Part shown: in pieces, positions 10,577 through 18,404 of the stretch | Numbering within the stretch: the stretch's first letter is position 1 | Layout: every line of letters begins with the position of its first letter | Assembly: GCF_011801125.1 (NCBI RefSeq) | Contig: NZ_CP046171.1 | Span: 1,736,001 to 1,800,000, forward strand | Length of the DNA stretch: 64,000 bases | From: Nocardia brasiliensis | Lineage (GTDB): Bacteria; Actinomycetota; Actinomycetes; Mycobacteriales; Mycobacteriaceae | Direction: 5' to 3' | Program-made: the position numbers and the translations under genes | The notes under the pieces: model-generated | The model's input: the letters and a program-made list of their open reading frames with translations, nothing else | Told to the model about the DNA's origin: nothing | Database searches by the model: none

Positions 10577-10917
10577 GCCGCGCTCGCCTGGGCGGCGAGG
10601 CCGTCGAGTACGTCGACCCGCGACGCCGGGACCTCGATGTTCAGCCACACCGTCTCCGAGTCCCGGGGCGTGAAGGTGAAGGTGAAGAACGAACAGCACC
10701 CGGACTCCCGCGCCGCGAGCTCCCGCGCGGTCCGCTCCGCGGCGGCGGCCAAGCCCAAGCGCAGCAGGGTGGGCGAACATCGCTGGACTGTCCGTACCGC
10801 CGCGGCGAACAGCGCGGCGAACTCGGCCTCGCGCAGCGGCTGTGCCGCGGTGGGCAGCGTGCACCCGTCCACCGGAGCCCAGGACCGTGCGGACCTGTCG
10901 TCCCGTTCGGCGACCAT
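10573..10917 (-). CDS. Small cysteine-containing protein coupled to MerR
   Basis: The 114-residue soluble protein is not a family I can name with certainty. It has Cys residues in GCTLP, RCSPT and a notable ESGCCSFFTFTF segment, then a short C-terminal region ending in DGLAAQASAA. It is the first gene of a two-gene operon: its TGA overlaps the MerR ATG. GGGAGG lies 6 bases before the ATG. Position and cysteines suggest a metal- or thiol-linked role under MerR control, but this is inference. Confidence 0.65.
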   Translation of the reverse strand: MVAERDDRSARSWAPVDGCTLPTAAQPLREAEFAALFAAAVRTVQRCSPTLLRLGLAAAAERTARELAARESGCCSFFTFTFTPRDSETVWLNIEVPASRVDVLDGLAAQASAA

Positions 10918-10963
10918 GGCAAACCTCCCGCACCGCAAGCGCCGATCGGCGCCGTGTCCTTCG

Positions 10964-10995
10964 ATGCTAAGCCCGTACCGGGGTACCGGATGCAA
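10964..10995 (-). promoter_or_regulatory. MerR-type promoter with 20-bp spacer
   Basis: Read on the minus strand, TTGCAT (10990-10995) and TAGCAT (10964-10969) are separated by exactly 20 bp. The spacer holds a perfect dyad, GTACC-GG-GGTAC. Over-long 19-20-bp spacers with a central palindrome are the hallmark of promoters activated by MerR proteins through DNA untwisting. The operon downstream encodes a MerR protein, so autoregulation is likely. Confidence 0.65.
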
Positions 10996-11050
10996 CCTCG
11001 AATCCGATCGCTCGGCGGCGGCCGCGTTGTCGGGGCAGTGCGAAATCCCC

Positions 11051-11077
11051 TTGTTCCGTACGAGTGACGGGTGTACC
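11051..11077 (+). promoter_or_regulatory. Candidate promoter of the Thr leader
   Basis: TTGTTC (11051-11056) and TGTACC (11072-11077) are separated by 15 bp. Transcription from here would start close to the leader ATG at 11087, allowing leaderless translation of the leader peptide. The spacing is short for SigA, so this is tentative. Confidence 0.3.
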
Positions 11078-11086
11078 GTCCACCGC

Positions 11087-11137
11087 ATGCAGCGCGCTTT
11101 GTGCACCACGACGCCGGACGACGTCCCGGCGCGCTGA
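11087..11137 (+). CDS. Threonine leader peptide (16 aa)
   Basis: A 17-codon frame reads MQRALCTTTPDDVPAR. It has three consecutive Thr codons, ACC ACG ACG, at 11105-11113. It lies directly upstream of a rho-independent-type terminator and of a threonyl-tRNA synthetase-like gene. This matches the leader peptide logic of ribosome-mediated attenuation, in which stalling at codons for a scarce aminoacyl-tRNA favours read-through. No strong ribosome binding site is visible, consistent with a near-leaderless start. Confidence 0.6.
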   Translation: MQRALCTTTPDDVPAR

Positions 11138-11181
11138 ATCTTGTTCTGAAGCTGAGCCCCGGGCGGATGCCCGGGGCTTTT
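11112..11181 (+). promoter_or_regulatory. Transcription attenuator upstream of the ThrRS-like gene
   Basis: The terminator stem is GCCCCGGGC (11156-11164) paired with GCCCGGGGC (11169-11177), perfect over 9 bp with a 4-nt loop and followed by TTTT (11178-11181). Upstream, CGCCGG (11112-11117) can pair with CCGGCG (11126-11131). Alternatively CCCGG (11125-11129) can pair with CCGGG (11159-11163), which would break the terminator. A ribosome stalled on the Thr codons would cover 11112-11117 and favour the alternative pairing. The pairings are by eye and energies were not computed. Confidence 0.6.
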
Positions 11182-11219
11182 CCGTGTGGTCATCCGTCTG
11201 CTATCCGGAGGAGACCCGC

Positions 11220-12437
11220 ATGCACGACCATCGAAAACTGGGCCGCGAACTCGGCCTGTTCGACACCGACCCGCTGATCGGGGCCGGGCTGCCGTACTGG
11301 TTGCCCGACGGCGCGATTGTGCGCCAATGCCTGGAGGACTACATCCGGCGCGTCGAACGGCAGGCGGGCTACCAGCATGTCTATTCCCCGGCGCTGGGCA
11401 AGCGTGAGCTGTACGAAATATCCGGGCACTGGGCGCATTACCACGAGGACATGTACCCGCCGATGGACCTGGGCGGCGAGCAGGTCTTGCTGCGGCCCAG
11501 CCTGTGCCCGCATCACGCGGTGATCTATCGATCCCGCTCGCACAGCTACCGCGAACTGCCGCTGCGAATGGCCGAACTCGGCGCGATGTATCGCTCCGAA
11601 TTGTCCGGCGTGCTGGGCGGTTTGACCAGGGTGCGGTGTATCAACCTCAACGACGCGCATATCTTCTGCACCCTCGATCAGGTCGCCGACGAGGCGGCGA
11701 ACGCGCTCGCCCTGATCGGGTCCGCGTATCGAGCGATGGGTCTCAGCGCGGTGCGCTACCGACTTTCGCTGCCGGGCCCCGGCGGCAAATATGTTGCGGC
11801 ACCGGACATGTGGGCGCGGGCGAGCAAGATCCTCACCGATGTGCTCGACCGGGCCCGCGTGCCCTACGAGTCCGCCGAGGGGGAGGCCGCGTTCTACGGG
11901 CCGAAGATCGACGTCCAGGTGCGCGATCACGCCGGACGCGAGTCGACCCTGTCGACCGTGCAGGTGGACTTCTATCAACCCGAGCAGTTCGACCTGCACT
12001 ACGTGGGGGCCGACGGTGCCAAGCATCGACCGGTCATGGTGCACCGCAGCATCATCGGGAGCGTGGAACGTGCCGTCGCCCAGCTGATCGAGGAGCACGG
12101 CGGGGCGTTCCCGGCGTGGCTGGCCCCGAATCAGGTTGCCGTGCTGCCGATCTCGGCTGCCGATGAACCCGCCGCGATCGAGTTGCGTGCTCGGTGTGCG
12201 CGGGCGGGCCTGCGCGCCGAGGTCATCGGGGCGGACTCGGGGAGCCTGGCCGCCCGGATTCGGGAAACTCGGTCTGCGCCGTACCAATTCGTGCTCGGCC
12301 CGGCCGAGATCGCGGACGACGCCGTCGCGGTGCGGCTGCGGGGCGGACGCCGGCTGCCGGTGCAGTCCGCGCACGGCGCGATCGCGCATATCAGGGCACT
12401 GGTCGAAAGTCATGACACCCGGCTGTGGGCCGACTGA
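11220..12437 (+). CDS. Threonyl-tRNA synthetase-like protein lacking TGS and editing domains
   Basis: The 405-residue protein covers only the class II catalytic core and the anticodon-binding domain; full ThrRS is roughly 650-690 residues. Motif 2 is recognisable (YRELPLRMAELGAMYRSE) and motif 3 as GSVERAVAQLIEEHGG. The three zinc ligands of ThrRS appear conserved: Cys96 (LCPHH), His147 (NDAHIFC) and His275 (VMVHRS). The C-terminal part (PNQVAVLPI onwards) is the anticodon-binding fold. It probably forms threonyl-AMP or Thr-tRNA without proofreading. The ATG at 11220 has GGAGGAG seven bases upstream. The leader peptide and terminator before it suggest induction by threonine or Thr-tRNA shortage. 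It could be a backup enzyme, a resistance variant or a non-translational adenylating enzyme. Confidence 0.85.
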   Translation: MHDHRKLGRELGLFDTDPLIGAGLPYWLPDGAIVRQCLEDYIRRVERQAGYQHVYSPALGKRELYEISGHWAHYHEDMYPPMDLGGEQVLLRPSLCPHHAVIYRSRSHSYRELPLRMAELGAMYRSELSGVLGGLTRVRCINLNDAHIFCTLDQVADEAANALALIGSAYRAMGLSAVRYRLSLPGPGGKYVAAPDMWARASKILTDVLDRARVPYESAEGEAAFYGPKIDVQVRDHAGRESTLSTVQVDFYQPEQFDLHYVGADGAKHRPVMVHRSIIGSVERAVAQLIEEHGGAFPAWLAPNQVAVLPISAADEPAAIELRARCARAGLRAEVIGADSGSLAARIRETRSAPYQFVLGPAEIADDAVAVRLRGGRRLPVQSAHGAIAHIRALVESHDTRLWAD

Positions 12438-12518
12438 CCGAGGGCCGGTGCCCGGTGCTCGCGAACCGATCAGGAATCGAGAAGCGCTGGTCACCGGCTC
12501 GCACATAGCGTTATCGAC

Positions 12519-13163
12519 ATGAACATCACCACTGAACAGACCACCATCGCCGCCGTCACCCTCGAGGTCACCGATCCCGCCGCCGCGGCGGTCTTCTACG
12601 ACGCCGCGTTCGGCCTCGGCGACAAGCTGCGGGTGCGTGCCTCGGACGCCCCGACGAGCGGGTTCCGCGGCTTCATCCTCTCCCTGGTCGTTTCCCAGCC
12701 CAGCACCGTCGACAGCCTGGTCGACAGCGCTGTGCGGGCGGGCGCGACGATCGTCAAGCCCGCGAAGAAGAGCTTCTGGGGCTACGGCGCGGTCGTGCAG
12801 GCGCCCGACGGTGCGATCTGGAAGATCGCGACCTCGGCGAAGAAGGACACCGGCCCGGCCACCCGCGAGATCGACGAGTTCGTCGTGCTGTTCGGCGTGG
12901 ACAACGTGAAGGCGACCAAGCAGTTCTACGCCGATCGCGGGTTGCCGGTCGGTAAGAGCTTCGGGAGCAAGTACGTCGAGTTCGCGGCGCCGTCCGCGGC
13001 GATCAAGCTGGCGCTGTACGGGCGCAAGGCCGCGGCCAAGGACGCAGGCGTCGCCCCGGAGGGCTCCGGTTCGCACCGCATCGTCCTCGCGAGCGGCCTG
13101 GGTTCGTTCGTGGACCCGGACGGTTTCGAGGGGGAGCCCACCCCGGCGCCGTCCGCGCAGTGA
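12519..13163 (+). CDS. VOC (glyoxalase/bleomycin resistance) superfamily protein
   Basis: The 214-residue protein is built of two VOC modules: residues about 8-110 (TIAAVTLEVTDPAAAAVFYD, ending VVQAPDGAIWKI) and about 120-205 (FVVLFGVDNVKATKQFYADRG, ending VDPDGFEGEPT). Such proteins are metal-dependent isomerases, dioxygenases or binding proteins. The substrate cannot be told. The first module has few of the usual metal-ligand His/Glu, so it may be a binding protein. It is monocistronic and follows the ThrRS-like gene by 81 bp. Confidence 0.8.
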   Translation: MNITTEQTTIAAVTLEVTDPAAAAVFYDAAFGLGDKLRVRASDAPTSGFRGFILSLVVSQPSTVDSLVDSAVRAGATIVKPAKKSFWGYGAVVQAPDGAIWKIATSAKKDTGPATREIDEFVVLFGVDNVKATKQFYADRGLPVGKSFGSKYVEFAAPSAAIKLALYGRKAAAKDAGVAPEGSGSHRIVLASGLGSFVDPDGFEGEPTPAPSAQ

Positions 13164-13182
13164 GCGCCTACTAGCGGCCTCG

Positions 13183-14148
13183 ATGCACAGGAATTTGATG
13201 CTCGATTCGTTGGACGGGCTGTCGGTGGGGGATGCGCTGGGGTGGGAGTTCCCCATCATGCGCCGCTCGCTGCACGACGTGCGCACCGGCGAGCTCCCCG
13301 CCGGGCCGTGGCGCTGGTCCGACGACACCGAAATGGCCTGCACCGTGGTCGCCGAACTGGGCAGGCACGACCGAATCGACCAGGATCGGCTCGCGGCCGC
13401 GTTCGCCCGCAGGCTCGACCCAGCCCGCGACTACGGCTTCCTCGCGATCGCCACGTTGCGTCGCATCAGCGAGGGCGTGCCATGGCGGACGGCCGCAGGC
13501 GCCGCGTACGACCAGCAGGGCTCGTGCGGCAACGGCGCGGCGATGCGGGTCGCTCCGTTAGGGGCCTACTATGCCGGCGATCCGGAAAGGATTGTCGCCG
13601 AGGCGATCCGGTCCGCCGAGGTGACCCATCTGCACCGCGAGGGCATCCACGGTGCGGTGGCGGTGGCATTGGCCGCCGGCCTGGCCGCGCAGGCGCGCTC
13701 GGCCGGAACTCGCCCCGCCCCAACCGAATTCATTACCGCGGTGCTCGACCGAATGGACCGCGGCGAGACCACCGACCTGATCGCACATGCCCGCACCCTG
13801 CTCGGCGCCCCGGTGACTGTCGCCGCGGCCGAACTGGGGAACGGATCGCAGGTCACCGCGCAGAATACGGTCCCGTTCACGCTGTGGGTCGCGGCGACGC
13901 ATCTGGCCGACTATCCGAGCGCGATCACCACTTGCCTTGCGGCAGATGGCGATATCGACACCACAGGTGCCATCGCGGGCGGGATCGTCGCCGCCTACAC
14001 CGGCGTCGGCAACCGCGACGCCGCGATCGTGGGAGTGCCGCAGGCCTGGCTCGCGGCCCGCGAAGCGCTGCCCGGATGGTTCGACCTCACCCGTGCGGCG
14101 CGCCGGCGCGGGGGGCGGCTGCGGAGCTGGTTCGCCCGCACATCCTGA
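13183..14148 (+). CDS. ADP-ribosylglycohydrolase (DraG) family protein
   Basis: The 321-residue protein has the family signature motifs: SVGDALGWEF near residue 15, WSDDTEMAC near residue 45 (Mg-binding Asp pair), CGNGAAMRV near residue 115, and GDIDTTGAIAGGIVAAY near residue 260 (second metal motif). Members remove ADP-ribose from proteins, nucleic acids or small molecules in a Mg-dependent way. The gene starts 19 bp after the VOC gene, so co-transcription is likely. No partner ADP-ribosyltransferase is visible nearby. Confidence 0.88.
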   Translation: MHRNLMLDSLDGLSVGDALGWEFPIMRRSLHDVRTGELPAGPWRWSDDTEMACTVVAELGRHDRIDQDRLAAAFARRLDPARDYGFLAIATLRRISEGVPWRTAAGAAYDQQGSCGNGAAMRVAPLGAYYAGDPERIVAEAIRSAEVTHLHREGIHGAVAVALAAGLAAQARSAGTRPAPTEFITAVLDRMDRGETTDLIAHARTLLGAPVTVAAAELGNGSQVTAQNTVPFTLWVAATHLADYPSAITTCLAADGDIDTTGAIAGGIVAAYTGVGNRDAAIVGVPQAWLAAREALPGWFDLTRAARRRGGRLRSWFARTS

Positions 14149-14180
14149 CTGCGCCTCTCCCCGTCAGAACCGCACCTTCG

Positions 14181-14209
14181 TTGACATCTTCTGTTCCTCC
14201 GCGCATTAT
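14181..14209 (+). promoter_or_regulatory. Near-consensus SigA promoter
   Basis: TTGACA (14181-14186) and CATTAT (14204-14209) are separated by 17 bp. This is close to the housekeeping consensus and stands out in a GC-rich genome. The start point would be near 14216, just at the inverted repeat that follows. The MerB-like gene starts at 14287. Confidence 0.7.
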
Positions 14210-14220
14210 TGCGTGAACAG

Positions 14221-14243
14221 TGATTACAAAGTAATCAGTGATT
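14221..14243. promoter_or_regulatory. Operator dyad at the MerB-like promoter
   Basis: TGATTAC (14221-14227) and GTAATCA (14231-14237) are perfect inverted 7-mers with an AAA spacer. The octamer CAGTGATT also occurs as a direct repeat at 14218-14225 and 14236-14243. The site covers the predicted start of transcription, as expected for a repressor operator. The cognate regulator is not obvious; the nearest is the TetR gene at 15143-15742. Confidence 0.6.
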
Positions 14244-14286
14244 GCACTAGGTGGGATGTCGCGACGGTGATCAGCAGGAGGTAGTG

Positions 14287-15129
14287 ATGGCGGAGCTCAC
14301 CGACCGTGCCAGACAGATCAGGCAGCGGATCATGACCCAGGTGCGGCTGGACGGGACGGCACCGACGCTGGCCGAGCTCAGAGCGGAGTTCGCGCTGTCG
14401 GAGGCGGAACTCGCCGCCGATCTGCGGGATCTGGAAGGGGCCATCTGCGTGGCGCGTCAGGATCGGGAGCACGCGGACAGTCCTGTATTCCAGGACGAGC
14501 CGCTGGCGCATCCGCAACCCGCGGTGGGGGAGCTGGTGTACGCGCGCCCGTTCGCGACGTTCGCGAACCACTACCGGGTCACGGTCGACGGTGTGCAGCG
14601 CTGGTATGCCGAATGCGCCGTCGAGGCCTGCGCGATCTCGGGACAGTTCCCCGGCGCGGAGGTGGTCGTCGAATCGGTGTGCAGGCAGACCGGGCAGCCG
14701 GTGCGTCTGGTCGGGCGCGACGGAGTACTGCTCGACTACGCGCCGCGGACATTGCGGGTGCACCTGGGGTATCCGCTGCGGGAGATGCCGCGCCGGGTGG
14801 TCGGATGGTGTGACTACAACAGCTTCTTCGCTTCCGAGCAGGCCGCCGATCAGTGGCGCCGGACGCATCCGGAGATCAAGGGGCTGACCCGTTCGCCCGA
14901 ACAGATGGGCCGACTCATCACCGAATTGCTCGGCAAGGGCAGGCTGGATTACGACTACCAGCCCGTGCTGCCGCTGCTGTCGGTGCTGCGCGATTCGAGC
15001 AGGTTCGGGCTCGTCGGATTGGCGCGGCAAGGCTTTCCGCGCCCCGAAACATTCTGGCTGCCAACACTTCCGATGATCCTCGACTGGCGTCGGCGACTGG
15101 GCGCGTTCATTCGGTTGCGCTTGCGCTGA
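14287..15129 (+). CDS. MerB-like (alkylmercury lyase family) protein
   Basis: The 280-residue protein resembles organomercurial lyase MerB over its C-terminal two thirds. From memory of MerB, the catalytic triad is Cys96-Asp99-Cys159. Here the matching residues are Cys110 (AECAVEA), Glu113 and Cys175 (GWCDYNSFFAS), so both cysteines are kept and Asp is replaced by Glu. MerB cleaves C-Hg bonds by protonolysis. No merA, merT or merR stands beside it, so a mercury function is not secure. AGGAGG lies five bases before the ATG. It is driven by an unusually strong promoter with an operator. Confidence 0.72.
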   Translation: MAELTDRARQIRQRIMTQVRLDGTAPTLAELRAEFALSEAELAADLRDLEGAICVARQDREHADSPVFQDEPLAHPQPAVGELVYARPFATFANHYRVTVDGVQRWYAECAVEACAISGQFPGAEVVVESVCRQTGQPVRLVGRDGVLLDYAPRTLRVHLGYPLREMPRRVVGWCDYNSFFASEQAADQWRRTHPEIKGLTRSPEQMGRLITELLGKGRLDYDYQPVLPLLSVLRDSSRFGLVGLARQGFPRPETFWLPTLPMILDWRRRLGAFIRLRLR

Positions 15130-15142
15130 GGCGAACGGTGGG

Positions 15143-15742
15143 TCAGCTGGTCGGGCGGAGGGAGTCGATCATGGTGATGAGCAACTGGATTCGGCGTTCG
15201 GTCAGCTCCGGGTAGGGGCGGACGTGCCGGAAGAGGTGCTCGGCGTCGAACATGTCGCTGATCATGAACACCACGGTGGCGAAGTCGGCCGGATCGATGG
15301 CGGGATCCGGGTCCGTGGTCGCCACCGCGAGCTGCAGAATCCGCACGCCGTAGGTGAACAGCGCCGGTTGCAGTCCGGCACGTAGCTTCTCGTCGGTGCG
15401 AGCCGCCAGTTGCAGCTCGTAGATCGCGGTGTTGACGGTGTTGCCCGCGAGCTCGTATTGCAGGCGCAGCACCGTTTCCATGGTGCGCTCCTGCTCCGGA
15501 ATGGCGGCGAACCGGGTCTCGAAGGCGTCGAGCTGGCGGCGGAACGCCTCCTCGGCGGTGGCGACCATGAAGTCCGCCGTGGTCTCGAAATGCCGGAACA
15601 GTGCACCGTAGGACAGCCCGGCCCTCGCCGCGATGGTCTTGACCGAGGCACGCGCGTAACCCTTCTCGCTGATCGTCGCGATGCTCGCGTCGATCAGCTT
15701 GGCGATGGTGGTCTCGCGCCGTTCGCGCTGGGTGCGGCTCAT
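15143..15742 (-). CDS. TetR family transcriptional regulator
   Basis: The 199-residue protein has the N-terminal TetR helix-turn-helix at residues about 15-60 (TIAARAGLSYGALFRHFE) and an all-helical ligand domain. It follows the amidohydrolase gene on the same strand by 36 bp and is probably co-transcribed with it. The perfect 24-bp dyad upstream of that gene (17599-17622) is its most likely operator. The inducer is unknown. Confidence 0.88.
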   Translation of the reverse strand: MSRTQRERRETTIAKLIDASIATISEKGYARASVKTIAARAGLSYGALFRHFETTADFMVATAEEAFRRQLDAFETRFAAIPEQERTMETVLRLQYELAGNTVNTAIYELQLAARTDEKLRAGLQPALFTYGVRILQLAVATTDPDPAIDPADFATVVFMISDMFDAEHLFRHVRPYPELTERRIQLLITMIDSLRPTS

Positions 15743-15778
15743 ACGCGCGATCGTAAGGGCACGGTGCGCCGGAGCCGA

Positions 15779-17563
15779 TCAGGAGACGACGGAATGGCGG
15801 ACCTCGGCGGGTTTGCGCGCGGGCTGGTCGACCCGCAGGAACTGCCCGGTGCCCCAGTCGGTGCCGAAGCCTTCCGCGAATTGCCCTCGGCGATAGACGG
15901 TTACGCCGTTGACGACGGTCGCGGTCACCGCGGCGTCGTTGCGATTGACCATGCGGTTGAGTCCGAACTCCGGCATCGGGTGCTCGTGCAGGCCGTGCAC
16001 GGACTGGTCGAGTCCGGCCGGGTCGATGACGACCAGGTCGGCGCGGTCACCGACGCGCAGGTGGCCGGCGTCGAGGCCGTACCAGTCGGCGAGTTCGCCG
16101 GTCAGCCGGTGGATGGCCTGTTCGATCCGCATGATGGGCTTGCGGCCGGCCTGCGCGGCTTGCACGCGTTCGAGCAGCCGCAGGTGATAGTTGTAGAACG
16201 CCATGTTGCGCAGATGCGCGCCCGCGTCGCCGAAACCCATCTGCACGCCGGGGTTCGTGGCGAGCTTGTCCAGGTACTTGCGCCGGTGGTTGGCCACCGT
16301 GGTGCGCCACCGCAGCCGGGCGCCGTACGCCACGACCAGGTCGAGGTAGGCGTCCACCGGGTGCAGCCCGCGGTCCTTGCCGACCTGCCCGATGGTCTTG
16401 CCGATCACGCTTTCGTCCGGGCAGGCGACGATGGTGGCGTCGAAGAAGTCGCGGTGCCAGATCCGAGGGCTGAACTTGTTGTCGTAGTCCTTGCGGAACC
16501 AGCGGCGATACTCCTCGTCCCGCAACAGTTCATCGCGCTCGACCTGGTCCTTGAGGTGCAGTGCCGCGGCGCCCGCGCCGAACTCCTCGAACACCACCAG
16601 GTCGATGCCGTCGGCATAGACGGTGAACGGCACCGGCAGGTGCTGCCACCGGAACTCGGTGCGCGCGAACCGGTTCAGCAGCGGCGCGGCGTAGAGCATG
16701 AAGAACACGATCGGCGGATACGCCTTCGAGTCCGCGGCCGACAGCAGCGAGGTCCGCAACGGCTTGCGGCCGAACAGCCCCGAGCTCGCCGCGAAGAACT
16801 TCCAGATGTTGGGCCGGAAGTTGATGGTCGGCGCGCTCTGCAGGATGCGGCCGCGCCTGCGCAATACCGCGTTGAGCGCCCGGAATTCCCGGCCGCGCGC
16901 GTAGGTCGAGGGCAGCGAGCGGGAACGGTAGATCTTGCCGTCGATCTTGTCCAGGGTATTGGTCATCGAGGACAACCCGAGGAAGCCCGCGTCGATGGCC
17001 TGCTCCAAAAGCGTTTGCATGCGGGCAAGTTCGTCCGCGCTGGGACGGGTGTCGCGGGTGACGGCCCGATCGAGGCCGAGCACGTGCGTCCGCAGATCCG
17101 AATGGCCGAGGAAGGCGGCCACATTGGGCCCCAACCGCAGTCGCTCCAGCGACGCGGCGTACTCGGCAGGCGTGCGCCAGTCGCGGTGGGACTCCAGGAC
17201 ACCGTGCACGGCGTCGCGGGGCACGGCCTCGACCCTGCTGAAGAAGTCCGCGCAGTCCTCGTTGGCGGCGAGGATGGTCGACAGCGAGCAGTTGCCGATG
17301 AACACCGTCGTCACGCCGTGCCGCACCGACTCCGAGAGGTCGGGTCGGGCAAGGAGTTCGGCGTCGTAGTGGGTGTGCACGTCGACGAAACCCGGTGCGA
17401 CCCATTTGCCCTCGGCCTCGATCACCTCGGTGTCCGGGCCGCTCGGCAGCGGCTGTGCCGAGATCGCCGTCACGACGCCGCGCTGGATGCCGAGGTCGCG
17501 CCGCTGCGGTGGCGCGCCGGTCCCGTCGAACCAGAGTCCGTCTCGCACGATCATGTCGAACAT
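15779..17563 (-). CDS. Amidohydrolase, N-acyl-D-amino-acid deacylase type
   Basis: The 594-residue metal-dependent hydrolase has the beta-rich N-terminus of the urease superfamily (MIVRDGLWFDGTGAPPQRRD), the metal motif GFVDVHTHYDAE near residue 70, and FIGNC about 40 residues later, which is typical of D-aminoacylases. The C-terminal ADLVVIDP closes the beta-sandwich. It would hydrolyse an amide or cyclic amide; Corynebacteriales carry many such genes of unknown substrate. Start is the ATG at 17563 with AGGAGG six bases upstream. It leads a probable operon with the TetR gene downstream. Confidence 0.85.
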   Translation of the reverse strand: MFDMIVRDGLWFDGTGAPPQRRDLGIQRGVVTAISAQPLPSGPDTEVIEAEGKWVAPGFVDVHTHYDAELLARPDLSESVRHGVTTVFIGNCSLSTILAANEDCADFFSRVEAVPRDAVHGVLESHRDWRTPAEYAASLERLRLGPNVAAFLGHSDLRTHVLGLDRAVTRDTRPSADELARMQTLLEQAIDAGFLGLSSMTNTLDKIDGKIYRSRSLPSTYARGREFRALNAVLRRRGRILQSAPTINFRPNIWKFFAASSGLFGRKPLRTSLLSAADSKAYPPIVFFMLYAAPLLNRFARTEFRWQHLPVPFTVYADGIDLVVFEEFGAGAAALHLKDQVERDELLRDEEYRRWFRKDYDNKFSPRIWHRDFFDATIVACPDESVIGKTIGQVGKDRGLHPVDAYLDLVVAYGARLRWRTTVANHRRKYLDKLATNPGVQMGFGDAGAHLRNMAFYNYHLRLLERVQAAQAGRKPIMRIEQAIHRLTGELADWYGLDAGHLRVGDRADLVVIDPAGLDQSVHGLHEHPMPEFGLNRMVNRNDAAVTATVVNGVTVYRRGQFAEGFGTDWGTGQFLRVDQPARKPAEVRHSVVS

Positions 17564-17598
17564 CGCATGCCTCCTGGCCCGTTTCGCCCACGCTAACA

Positions 17599-17622
17599 TA
17601 GATAGTGATTGATCACTATCTA
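17599..17622. promoter_or_regulatory. Perfect TetR-type operator
   Basis: TAGATAGTGA (17599-17608) and TCACTATCTA (17613-17622) are perfect inverted 10-mers around TTGA. The dyad lies 36 bp upstream of the amidohydrolase start, where a repressor would block the operon that also encodes a TetR protein. A second TetR gene ends 70 bp away on the other side, so the assignment between the two is inferred. Confidence 0.7.
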
Positions 17623-17692
17623 AAATGGACAAATCAATGGTCCCGGCCGACTTCCGCTGGGAGCGCGCGGGCCTGTGCTGGACGGGTGTGGT

Positions 17693-18301
17693 CTAGGAAT
17701 TGATCGCGAGGCCGGTGATCAGGTCTTCGATCACCGCGCGGACGGCGGCCGTGTCTTCGGTGGATTCCGTTGGGTGGGCGAGGATTTGGGCAGTCTCGTC
17801 GAGTGCGCCGACGATGATCAATGCCAGTGGGCGCACGGGTTGGGGGCGGATGCGTCCGGCGGCGATCGCCCCGGCCAAAGCGTTCTCGACCAGGCCGATC
17901 GTGTGGCGCAGTTCGATCTCGCGCCACCGCTGCCAGCCGAGCACCGCGGGGCCGTCGAGTAACGCGATGCGACGCACTTCCGGCGCGGTCGACGCCTGCA
18001 GCCACGCCAGGCAGCCCACGATCAGGCCGGCGATCGGGTCGGCGGCGCGGGCCTCGGCGACCGCGCTGCCGATCACCTCGACCAGGCTGCGCTCGAGATC
18101 CTCGAAGACCGCCTCGAACAGCTCGCGCTTCTCGCTGAACTGGTGGTAGAGCGCGCCACGGCTGACCCCGGCCGCCTCGGCGACCGCGACGGTGCTCACC
18201 GCGCCGTATCCGAACCGGCCGAACAGTTCTCGCGCGGCACGGATCACCGCCGCGCGGGTCGAAGCCGAGCGTTCGGCCTGGGTTCGTCGATCAGGGTTCA
18301 T
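17693..18301 (-). CDS. TetR family transcriptional regulator
   Basis: The 202-residue protein has a classical TetR DNA-binding domain at residues about 14-62 (VAVAEAAGVSRGALYHQFSE) and a C-terminal AcrR-like helical domain. It is divergent from the SnoaL-like gene, and the 103-bp gap holds a 13-bp palindrome suited as a shared operator. It most likely represses both genes. The ATG at 18301 is the only start that keeps the N-terminal arm. Confidence 0.9.
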   Translation of the reverse strand: MNPDRRTQAERSASTRAAVIRAARELFGRFGYGAVSTVAVAEAAGVSRGALYHQFSEKRELFEAVFEDLERSLVEVIGSAVAEARAADPIAGLIVGCLAWLQASTAPEVRRIALLDGPAVLGWQRWREIELRHTIGLVENALAGAIAAGRIRPQPVRPLALIIVGALDETAQILAHPTESTEDTAAVRAVIEDLITGLAINS

Positions 18302-18366
18302 GGCGACGTAGCAGTCTAGCCACGCCGCCGCACCCCTTGACCGACGCGGCTGCGGTCGTGGAACAT

Positions 18367-18379
18367 ACAGTCAGACTGT
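18367..18379. promoter_or_regulatory. Operator candidate between TetR and SnoaL-like genes
   Basis: ACAGTC-A-GACTGT is a perfect 13-bp palindrome in the divergent intergenic region, 25 bp before the plus-strand start codon. Position and form suit a TetR operator. Confidence 0.55.
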
Positions 18380-18404
18380 TTGTATCTTAGAAGGATTCCG
18401 GCCC

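Noticed and set aside
14287..15129. A mercury resistance operon
   Set aside because: Only a MerB-like gene is present; the MerR operon is 3.3 kb away with other genes between, and merA or transport genes are missing.
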